Part shown: positions 7,465 through 12,973 of the stretch, piece by piece
How positions within the stretch are numbered: the stretch's first letter is position 1
How the letters are laid out: each line of letters opens with the position of its first letter
From: Pseudomonadota bacterium
Lineage (GTDB): Bacteria > Pseudomonadota > Gammaproteobacteria > Burkholderiales > Rhodocyclaceae
Assembly: GCA_009778425.1 (NCBI GenBank)
Contig: WRJU01000241.1
Span: forward strand, 1-21,130
Reading direction: 5' to 3'
Length of the DNA stretch: 21,130 nt
Made by a program: the position numbers and the translations under genes
The notes under the pieces: model-generated
Databases searched by the model: none
Seen by the model: the letters and a program-made list of their open reading frames with translations, nothing else
What the model was told of the DNA's origin: nothing

Positions 7465-7606
7465 GACAAGGTGAAAAAAGCACTACGACATTCCTTGAAG
7501 AAGCTGAAAGCGCTTGATGGATGCCCAGAAAATTCTTTTGAACCAGAAACTTTTGCAAACTTTGAATTTTAACCGATTCCCCTCTTGCAACATACACGCG
7601 TCACGT
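7465..7606. other. Intergenic spacer with candidate APE promoter
   Basis: This spacer is visibly richer in A and T than the genes around it. It must hold the start signals of the APE operon (minus strand) and the end of the ruvB transcript (also minus). On the minus strand the best -10 candidate is TAAAAT at 7571-7566, inside GGTTAAAATTC, about 100 bases before the first start codon. I see no matching -35 at 16-18 bases, so an activator or another sigma factor may be needed. No convincing terminator hairpin with a T-run is visible, so read-through from ruvB is possible. The motif AAACTTT occurs twice close together at about 7547-7564. Confidence 0.4.
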
Positions 7607-7981
7607 TTATCGGCTCAAGCCCACCCCTGGAACCGGGGTTGTCGGCACGGATTGAGCAGGTGGCGCGGGGATGAGTTCGGCCAAGTTGAGGGAAAGGTTG
7701 AACAGGCCGAGCGCCAGCAGGATGAGCGCGAAGTAGATTTTCTGTACCGTTGGGCTTGGATAGCGGCGGGTTTCGGCATACTGGTGGCGCAGGAAAATCA
7801 TCGCGAGCGCCGCGATGGATGCAAGGGCTGCACCGAGCGCGCGGGCGGCGAGCGGCCCGAACAGGCGACCGGACGCCGGATCGTCACGCGCGGGCATGAA
7901 GAATTCCGGTGCGAAGGCAAGCAGGTAAAGCCCGCAGAGCGCGCAGAGCACGAACATCATGACCAGAAAGGCGCGCAGCAT
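7607..7981 (-). CDS. Small unrecognised three-helix membrane protein downstream of ruvB
   Basis: I do not recognise this family. The frame is open to 8089, but that would run into ruvB. ATG 7981 gives a 124-residue product that starts in a membrane helix (MLRAFLVMMFVLCALCG) and leaves a 25-base gap after the ruvB stop. Further hydrophobic segments lie at about 46-67 (GPLAARALGAALASIAALAM) and 80-102 (VQKIYFALILLALGLFNLSL). A Pro-rich, probably disordered tail follows (IPAPPAQSVPTTPVPGV). The layout suggests three inner-membrane helices with short loops and no catalytic motif. Coding bias and the clean helix pattern support a real gene. It shares the strand of ruvB and is probably co-transcribed, but a role in recombination is not implied. 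Confidence 0.7.
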   Translation of the reverse strand: MLRAFLVMMFVLCALCGLYLLAFAPEFFMPARDDPASGRLFGPLAARALGAALASIAALAMIFLRHQYAETRRYPSPTVQKIYFALILLALGLFNLSLNLAELIPAPPAQSVPTTPVPGVGLSR

Positions 7982-8006
7982 GAACGGTTCCGGTGTGGTT
8001 CGCGCG

Positions 8007-9068
8007 TCAGAGCGGCGGGAACAGGTCGCCACCGACTGAAGATGAGGGCGGAGCGAGGCCGAAGTGCTGCCAGATCGCGCGCGTGGCAACGCGCCCGCGC
8101 GGGGTGCGTTGCAGATAGCCTTGCTGAATCAGGTACGGTTCGATGACATCCTCGATGGTGTCGGGGGACTCGCCGATGGCGGCAGCGAGGTTGTCTAGCC
8201 CGACCGGGCCGCCGTCGAATTTTTCGAGAATGGACAGCAGGAGCTTGCGATCCATGACATCCAGCCCGAGAACGTCGACATCGAGCATCCTGAGCGCGGC
8301 ATCGGCGACCTGAGCGGTAACTTCGCCGCCCGCCCTGACTTCGGCGTAGTCGCGCACGCGGCGCAGAAGGCGGTTGGCGATGCGCGGCGTCCCACGGGCG
8401 CGGCGGGCGATTTCGAGCGCGCCCGCGTCGTCGATCCTGACTTCGAGCAGCCGCGCCGACCGGCGGACGATGAAAGCCAGTTCATCGGGTGAATAGAATT
8501 CGAGCCTTGAAACGATGCCGAAGCGATCCCGTAGCGGATTGGTGAGCATGCCCGCGCGGGTGGTCGCTCCGATGAGGGTGAAGGGCGGCAGGTCGATCTT
8601 GACCGAGCGCGCCGCCGGACCTTCGCCGATCATGATGTCAAGCTGGAAGTCTTCGAGCGCCGGGTAGAGAATTTCTTCCACGACCGGGGAAAGGCGGTGA
8701 ATTTCGTCGATGAACAGCACATCGCGCGGGTCGAGGTTCGTGAGCAGCGCGGCCAGGTCGCCCGCGCGTTCGAGCACGGGGCCGGAAGTCTGTCGGAGGT
8801 TCGTGCCCATCTCGAAGGCGATGATATGGGCGAGCGTGGTTTTGCCCAGTCCGGGCGGGCCGAAAAGCAATACGTGGTCGAGCGACTCATGCCGGGCTTT
8901 TGCGGCGGTGATGAAGATTTCGAGCTGTTCGCGCGTCTTGGCCTGCCCGACGTATTCCGACAACCGTCGCGGGCGCAGGGCGCGCTCGATGGCATCTTCC
9001 TGCCGGTCGGTCATGGCAGGCGCGACGAGGCGGTTGTTTCCGGGCGGGAGGGCATCAGTTTCTATCAT
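8007..9068 (-). CDS. ruvB: Holliday junction branch migration ATPase RuvB
   Basis: The 353-residue product is RuvB, the hexameric AAA+ motor that drives branch migration of Holliday junctions with RuvA and RuvC. Visible features are the family start DAIERALRPRRLSEYVGQ, Walker A GPPGLGKT at 70-77, Walker B with DEIH at 121-124, GATTRAG as sensor I, and GTPRIANRLLRRVRDYA as sensor II. The C-terminal winged-helix part has YLIQQGYLQRTPRGRVAT. The frame is open to 9242, but ATG 9068 gives the usual length and MIETD start; anything longer would enter argC. No clear ribosome site precedes it. ruvA and ruvC are not adjacent, since the upstream neighbour is divergent argC. A small membrane protein gene follows after 25 bases. 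Confidence 0.97.
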   Translation of the reverse strand: MIETDALPPGNNRLVAPAMTDRQEDAIERALRPRRLSEYVGQAKTREQLEIFITAAKARHESLDHVLLFGPPGLGKTTLAHIIAFEMGTNLRQTSGPVLERAGDLAALLTNLDPRDVLFIDEIHRLSPVVEEILYPALEDFQLDIMIGEGPAARSVKIDLPPFTLIGATTRAGMLTNPLRDRFGIVSRLEFYSPDELAFIVRRSARLLEVRIDDAGALEIARRARGTPRIANRLLRRVRDYAEVRAGGEVTAQVADAALRMLDVDVLGLDVMDRKLLLSILEKFDGGPVGLDNLAAAIGESPDTIEDVIEPYLIQQGYLQRTPRGRVATRAIWQHFGLAPPSSSVGGDLFPPL

Positions 9069-9121
9069 TGTGCGAAGTGTAGTGGAGGCGCGTGAGTTTT
9101 TATAGGCGCATGGCGGCAATT

Positions 9122-9136
9122 CGCGGATAATCCGCG
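9122..9136. promoter_or_regulatory. Perfect 15-bp palindrome in the divergent ruvB-argC spacer
   Basis: CGCGGAT-A-ATCCGCG is a perfect inverted repeat of 7+7 bases around one A. It lies 40 bases before the argC start and 54 before the ruvB start, inside the only shared control region of the two divergent genes. It could be an operator for either side or a small hairpin. It does not look like the AT-rich ARG box of E. coli ArgR. Function is inferred from position only. Confidence 0.45.
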
Positions 9137-9175
9137 TCTTGTTTATGGTTTCTTTCAACGAAGCGGGGAACGGGC

Positions 9176-10216
9176 ATGATAAAGGCAGGAATTGTCGGCG
9201 GAGCCGGTTATGCCGGAGTCGAATTGCTGCGGATTTTGGCAAGACATCCGGCAGTGCAATTGACGGCGATTACCTCGCGCGACGAGGTCGGCTTGAAGGT
9301 ATCCGACTTGTTCCCAAGCCTGCGCCATCGGGTGGAACTGGATTTCGTAGCACCGGAGGACGACTCGTTCAAAAGCTGCGACGTGGTGTTCTTTGCCACG
9401 CCCAACGGCATTGCCATGAAGCAGGCGGCGGGGCTGCTGGCCGCCGGGGCGCGGGTGATCGACCTGGCTGCCGATTTCCGCATCCGCGACGTGGCAGAAT
9501 GGGAAAAATGGTATGGCGTGACTCACGCGGCTCCCGAACTGGTGGCCGAGGCGGTCTATGGGTTGCCGGAAGTCAATCGCGAACTGATTCGCACAGCCAG
9601 GGTACTGGCCAACCCTGGCTGCTATCCGACGGCGGTGCAGTTGGGTTTCCTGCCCCTGCTCGAAGCGGGCATCGTCGAATGTGGGCATTTGATCGCGGAT
9701 GCCAAATCCGGGGTTTCGGGAGCCGGACGCAGGGCGGACGTGGCGAATCTGTATACCGAAGCCGCCGACAGCTTCAAGGCGTATGGCGTAGGCGGGCATC
9801 GCCATCTACCGGAAATTCGCCAAGGGCTTTCCCGCATGGCGAAGGAGGCGGAGATCGGGTTAACTTTCGTGCCTCACCTGACCCCGATGATTCGCGGCAT
9901 TCACGCTACGCTTTACGCGCGGATTACGCGCGACATCGACGGGAAGGCATTGCAGGATTTGTTCGAGTCGCGCTTCTCCGGCGAAGCATTCGTGGATGTA
10001 CTGCCAGCGGGCAGCCACCCGGAAACGCGTTCGGTGCGGGCATCCAATATGTGCCGTATTGCGGTACATCGGCCACAAGGCGGCGACACGGTGGTCGTGC
10101 TATCGGTGATCGACAACCTGGTGAAAGGCGCGGCGGGACAGGCCGTGCAAAACATGAACATCATGTTCGGGCAAGAGGAAACCCTCGGGCTTGACATGTT
10201 GCCTGTTAGCCCGTAA
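9176..10216 (+). CDS. argC: N-acetyl-gamma-glutamyl-phosphate reductase
   Basis: The 346-residue product catalyses the NADPH-dependent reduction of N-acetylglutamyl-5-phosphate to the semialdehyde, the third step of arginine synthesis, in the cytoplasm. The N-terminus IVGGAGYAGVELLRIL is the NADP-binding glycine motif GxxGxxG. NPGCYPT at 146-152 contains the catalytic Cys149, and GGHRHLPEI at about 207-215 supplies the active-site histidine. Length is that of the long bacterial ArgC type. GGGGAA lies 6 bases before the ATG at 9176. The next gene, erpA, follows after 41 bases on the same strand, so the two are probably co-transcribed. No other arg genes are in the window. Confidence 0.97.
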   Translation: MIKAGIVGGAGYAGVELLRILARHPAVQLTAITSRDEVGLKVSDLFPSLRHRVELDFVAPEDDSFKSCDVVFFATPNGIAMKQAAGLLAAGARVIDLAADFRIRDVAEWEKWYGVTHAAPELVAEAVYGLPEVNRELIRTARVLANPGCYPTAVQLGFLPLLEAGIVECGHLIADAKSGVSGAGRRADVANLYTEAADSFKAYGVGGHRHLPEIRQGLSRMAKEAEIGLTFVPHLTPMIRGIHATLYARITRDIDGKALQDLFESRFSGEAFVDVLPAGSHPETRSVRASNMCRIAVHRPQGGDTVVVLSVIDNLVKGAAGQAVQNMNIMFGQEETLGLDMLPVSP

Positions 10217-10257
10217 GTAGCTTCTTTTCAACTCATAGAGCACAGAGGAAACAAACA

Positions 10258-10608
10258 ATGGATACAGAAGTCGACACCCAGGATTTCCTGGTGTTTACCG
10301 ACAGCGCGGTCGGCAAGGTGCGCGAGTTGATCGAGGAAGAAGGCAATCCCGCCCTGAAGCTGCGCGTGTTCGTGAGCGGCGGCGGTTGCGCGGGTTTCCA
10401 GTACGGCTTCACGTTTGACGAAGAGGTCAACGAGGACGACGTGACGCTCGAAAAGGGTGGCGTAACGCTGCTCGTGGATTCGATGAGTTACCAATACCTC
10501 GTCGGAGCCGAGATCGACTACACCGAAGGGCTGGAAGGCTCGCAGTTCGTAATCCGCAATCCAAACGCGACCAACACCTGCGGCTGCGGGTCGTCGTTTT
10601 CGGCCTGA
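10258..10608 (+). CDS. erpA: Iron-sulfur cluster insertion protein ErpA
   Basis: The 116-residue A-type carrier has the three conserved cysteines at the expected places: Cys44 in SGGGCAGFQYGF and Cys108/Cys110 in NTCGCGSSFSA at the C-terminus. ErpA holds a 2Fe-2S or 4Fe-4S cluster and passes it to apo-proteins, including IspG/H in isoprenoid synthesis. The Asp/Glu-rich block FDEEVNEDDV at about 53-62 separates it from IscA-like relatives and favours ErpA. GAGGAAA lies about 8 bases ahead of ATG 10258. It follows argC by 41 bases and ends convergent to yidD, with only 42 bases between the stops. No strong terminator is visible there. Confidence 0.96.
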   Translation: MDTEVDTQDFLVFTDSAVGKVRELIEEEGNPALKLRVFVSGGGCAGFQYGFTFDEEVNEDDVTLEKGGVTLLVDSMSYQYLVGAEIDYTEGLEGSQFVIRNPNATNTCGCGSSFSA

Positions 10609-10650
10609 GCACTGGACGGGGCTTCGTCGCCTCGCTCCTCATACGCTGTC

Positions 10651-10890
10651 TTATTCGTTCTGAGGGCGGGGCGGCACAGGATCGAGACCGCCAGGATGCC
10701 AGGGGTGGCAGCGCAGGACGCGCGTGATTGCCAGCCAACATCCCTTGAAAAGGCCATGTACGGCAAGGGCTTCGAGCGCGTATTCGGAACAGCTTGGATA
10801 AAAACGGCAACGCGACCCAAGTAGCGGGCTGATGCCCAACTGGTAGCCGCGAATCAGGAGACGGAGCAGGCCTTGGAGAAGACGGCCCAC
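10651..10890 (-). CDS. yidD: Membrane protein insertion efficiency factor YidD, GTG start
   Basis: The frame is open to 10983, but that would overlap much of dksA and start with non-family sequence. GTG at 10890 gives 79 residues, the usual YidD size, and a normal amphipathic start (VGRLLQGLLRLLIRGYQLGI). The family core is unmistakable: SPLLGSRCRFYPSCSEYALE with the cysteine-bearing block, then LRCHPWHPGGLDPVP. YidD is a small inner-membrane-associated protein that helps YidC-dependent insertion. It is often found in the rpmH-rnpA-yidD-yidC cluster; here it lies 4 bases after the dksA stop, implying coupled translation. GGCGG from the dksA end may serve as a weak ribosome site. It faces erpA tail to tail. 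Confidence 0.93.
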   Translation of the reverse strand: MGRLLQGLLRLLIRGYQLGISPLLGSRCRFYPSCSEYALEALAVHGLFKGCWLAITRVLRCHPWHPGGLDPVPPRPQNE

Positions 10891-10894
10891 TGCG

Positions 10895-11326
10895 TCAGCC
10901 GCCGTGCATTTTCTTGAGTTTTTCGCGGCGCTCCTGCGCTTCGATCGACAGGGTGGCGGTGGGACGAGCGAGCAGACGGGCAATGCCGATGGGTTCCCCC
11001 GTTTCTTCGCAATAGCCGTAGTCGCCGGAGTCGATGCGTGAAATGGCTTCCTCGATTTTTTTCAGCATCTTGCGCTCGCGGTCGCGTACCCGCAACTCCA
11101 AGGTGTGCTCTTCTTCCACGCTGGCCCGGTCGGAAGGGTCGGGGGTGGATTCGTTATCCTGTAAGTGGGTGGTAGTTTCTTGCGCGTTGCTGAGGAGCAG
11201 CCTTTTCTCTTCCTGCAAACGCTGGCGGAAAAAGTCTAATTGCCGCGCCGACATGTAGTCGGACTCCGGCGCGGCCAGAATTTCTTCTTCGGTTATCAAG
11301 TTAAAAGACGTGACGCTTGTATTCAT
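10895..11326 (-). CDS. dksA: RNA polymerase-binding transcription factor DksA, cysteine-poor variant
   Basis: The 143-residue protein is DksA: an N-terminal part, a long coiled-coil, the tip PDPSDRASVEEE (Asp63 and Asp66 match the E. coli tip aspartates) and a C-terminal zinc-finger fold. It binds the secondary channel of RNA polymerase and acts with ppGpp in the stringent response. In the finger only Cys106 of the classical four cysteines remains. The other three positions are Thr109, Ser127 and Ala130 (YCEETGEPIGIARLLARPTATLSIEAQER), so normal four-cysteine zinc binding is not possible. This variant occurs in other proteobacteria, as I recall, so it is not damage. GAGGGA lies about 10 bases before ATG 11326, and yidD follows after 4 bases. 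Confidence 0.96.
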   Translation of the reverse strand: MNTSVTSFNLITEEEILAAPESDYMSARQLDFFRQRLQEEKRLLLSNAQETTTHLQDNESTPDPSDRASVEEEHTLELRVRDRERKMLKKIEEAISRIDSGDYGYCEETGEPIGIARLLARPTATLSIEAQERREKLKKMHGG

Positions 11327-11356
11327 TGTTGCGTATCCCTCGCTCGGCTTCTCCGA

Positions 11357-11370
11357 TTAGAAGCTTCTAA
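11357..11370. promoter_or_regulatory. 14-bp perfect palindrome upstream of dksA
   Basis: TTAGAAGCTTCTAA is a perfect palindrome that ends 31 bases before the dksA start codon. On the minus strand it directly follows TATGGT (11376-11371), a possible -10 box, so it would cover the transcription start or the first leader bases. It may be an operator or a short leader hairpin. No good -35 is seen 16-18 bases upstream of TATGGT. Confidence 0.4.
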
Positions 11371-11421
11371 CCATACCGCAAAGTGCGAGTTCATGCGATA
11401 AGTTTTTCCCCTCATCCGTTT

Positions 11422-11452
11422 CCCCTCTCCCGGCGCTTCGCCCCCCTCTCCC
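11422..11452 (+). repeat. Two direct copies of CCCCTCTCCC
   Basis: CCCCTCTCCC occurs at 11422-11431 and again at 11443-11452, 21 bases apart, with GGCGCTTCGCC between. The strand composition is strongly pyrimidine-biased (plus strand). It lies just before the large hairpin and may belong to the same element. Confidence 0.6.
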
Positions 11453-11462
11453 ACAATTAGGA

Positions 11463-11504
11463 AAAGGGATGTAGGCGAATACATGGGTTCGCCTACATCC
11501 CTTT
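11463..11504 (-). terminator. Perfect 17-bp-stem hairpin, candidate terminator of the efflux operon
   Basis: AAAGGGATGTAGGCGAA (11463-11479) is the exact reverse complement of TTCGCCTACATCCCTTT (11488-11504), with the 8-base loop TACATGGG. On the minus strand the stem lies 78 bases past the outer-membrane channel stop and ends in CCCTTTT, a short T-run, so it could end the efflux transcript before dksA. The stem is longer and more perfect than needed for a terminator, so a dispersed palindromic repeat is an equally good reading. Confidence 0.55.
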
Positions 11505-11527
11505 CCCACAAAAGAATGGATGTACAC

Positions 11528-11555
11528 TCCTCTCCTTCCCGCAAGCAAGAGAGGA
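11528..11555. repeat. 7-bp inverted repeat with 14-base loop after the efflux operon stop
   Basis: TCCTCTC (11528-11534) pairs with GAGAGGA (11549-11555). The hairpin lies 27 bases past the outer-membrane channel stop on the minus strand. It has no T-run, so by itself it is not a good terminator; it could protect the mRNA 3' end or be part of the repeat element next to it. Confidence 0.4.
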
Positions 11556-11581
11556 TGGAGCAGGAAACTTGCCGTTTTTCG

Positions 11582-12973
11582 CTATTTCCAGCCGCCGCCT
11601 AGAACCTTGTAAAGCATGACCCGATTGCTGGCTTCGGCCAGCCGGGTGGCGATCAACTCCTGTTCGGCACCGTATTGGGAACGCTGGGCATCGAGCAGGA
11701 CGAGGTGGCTGTCGAGGCCGCCACGGTAGCGGGCTTCGGACAGGCGGTAGCTTTCGTTGGCGGCGTTGACGAGTTCGCTACGGGCATCGATCTGTTCGGC
11801 AAGGGTGGCGCGGTCGGCAAGCGCGTCGGACACTTCGCGGAAGGCGGATTGGATGATTTTTTCGTATTGCGCAATTTGAATGTCGCGCTCGATTTTGGCG
11901 CGATCAAGGCTGGCGCGCAGCGCCCCGGCGTGGAAGATCGGCAAGGTGATCTGGGGCGCGAAAGTCCATAGTCGCGTACCTGAATCAAACAGTTCGTTCA
12001 GCGTCGGGCTGGCCGTGCCGAACCCGGCGGTCAGGGAGATGCGAGGGAAGAACGCGGCTCTGGCCGCGCCGATGTTGGCGTTGGAGGCGCGCAACATGTG
12101 CTCCGCCTGAAGGACATCGGGGCGCCTCGTCAGGACTTCGGAAGGAATGCCGGCGGGCAGGTCGGCAACGGTGGAAAGCGCCCCGGCCAATGTTGTGGCT
12201 TGCAAATTCTCTGGGATCGGTGCGCCGACGAGCAGGGAAAGCGCGTTGTGGTCGCGGGCAAGCTGTGCTGTATAGCGGGCAGAATCCGCGCGGGCGCGTT
12301 CCATTGCGGTGCGCGCTTGCGCAAGATCGAGCGCGGATGCCGCGCCCGCTGTGAAACTCTTGCGGATGAGTTCGACGGATTTTTGCTGTGTGTCGAAAGT
12401 ACGGCGGGCAAGTTCGAGCAATTCGCGGTCGGCGGCCAGCGCCAGCCAAACATTGGCGATTTCGGCAACAAGACTGATCTGCGCGCTGCGACGGGCTTCT
12501 TCAGTGGCAAGGTAGGCTTCGACCGCCTGGTTGTTCAGGCTGCGGACGCGGCCAAAGAAGTCCAGTTCCCAGGAAGCGCCAACGGTGGCGCTGAACTGGC
12601 GGTTGATGTAAGCCCCTCCGAGGCTTTCCGGTACGCGCTGGGCGTTCTGCCCTCCCGCCGCGTCGACCGAGGGGACGAGGTCGGCGCGCTGGATGCGGTA
12701 CATGGCGCGGGCGCGCTCGATGTTGAGCGTGGCAATTCTCAGGTCGCGGCTGTTGGTCAGCGCAAGCTCGATGATCGCGCGCAGCCGGGTGTCGGTGAAA
12801 TAGTCGCGCCAGGGCAAATCGGAAGCGACTATGCTCGTGGCGACTTCGTTACCGGAAGCCTCCCACTCGGACGGGACAGGCAGAGCGGGGCGTTCGTAAC
12901 GGGGAGCGAGCGTACACCCGGCGGCAAAGGCAGCCATCAGCGCGGCAGCGAGGACGCGAAGCGGGGAAATCAT
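11582..12973 (-). CDS. RND efflux outer membrane channel lipoprotein (OprM/NodT family)
   Basis: The 463-residue product has a lipoprotein signal peptide ending in AAGC with lipid-modified Cys20, followed by TLAPRYERPALPVPSEW, the standard start of OprM/NodT channels. The rest shows the duplicated coiled-coil/barrel pattern, for example ANVWLALAADRELLELARRT and, near the end, ESYRLSEARYRGGLDSHLVLLDAQRS, the conserved YxxG block of TolC-like factors. It forms the trimeric outer-membrane exit duct of the tripartite pump encoded with it. Its ATG overlaps the pump gene stop (ATGA). The full family length is present. The substrate range is not readable from sequence. Confidence 0.95.
   Translation of the reverse strand: MISPLRVLAAALMAAFAAGCTLAPRYERPALPVPSEWEASGNEVATSIVASDLPWRDYFTDTRLRAIIELALTNSRDLRIATLNIERARAMYRIQRADLVPSVDAAGGQNAQRVPESLGGAYINRQFSATVGASWELDFFGRVRSLNNQAVEAYLATEEARRSAQISLVAEIANVWLALAADRELLELARRTFDTQQKSVELIRKSFTAGAASALDLAQARTAMERARADSARYTAQLARDHNALSLLVGAPIPENLQATTLAGALSTVADLPAGIPSEVLTRRPDVLQAEHMLRASNANIGAARAAFFPRISLTAGFGTASPTLNELFDSGTRLWTFAPQITLPIFHAGALRASLDRAKIERDIQIAQYEKIIQSAFREVSDALADRATLAEQIDARSELVNAANESYRLSEARYRGGLDSHLVLLDAQRSQYGAEQELIATRLAEASNRVMLYKVLGGGWK

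Larger units (their letters stand above)
11327..11581. other. Non-coding spacer with hairpins and short repeats between efflux operon and dksA
   Basis: No gene is supported in these 255 bases; the short open frames inside lack family features. From the dksA side the spacer holds a 14-bp palindrome, two copies of CCCCTCTCCC, a perfect 17-bp-stem hairpin and a second 7-bp-stem hairpin close to the efflux stop. It must contain the dksA promoter and the terminator of the efflux operon, both read on the minus strand. The mix of pyrimidine-rich direct repeats and a long perfect stem resembles dispersed intergenic repeat elements, but copy number cannot be known from one window. Confidence 0.6.

Noticed and set aside
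9069..9242. Upstream extension of ruvB by 58 codons
   Set aside because: It would run through the control region into argC, and the extra residues do not resemble RuvB. ATG 9068 gives the normal N-terminus.
10217..10257. Riboswitch or independent promoter in the argC-erpA spacer
   Set aside because: The 41 bases hold a ribosome site (GAGGAAA) and nothing else convincing; the spacer is too short for a known riboswitch class.
10609..10650. Terminator between convergent erpA and yidD
   Set aside because: Only a 4-bp GACG/CGTC stem is visible, without a T-run; this is not enough to call a terminator.
10891..10983. Upstream ATG start for yidD
   Set aside because: It adds 31 residues without family similarity and overlaps dksA almost fully over that length; GTG 10890 gives the standard YidD size.
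11323..11548. Short minus-strand open frames in the dksA upstream spacer
   Set aside because: They consist of repeat and hairpin sequence, have no ribosome site or family feature, and differ in composition from the genes.
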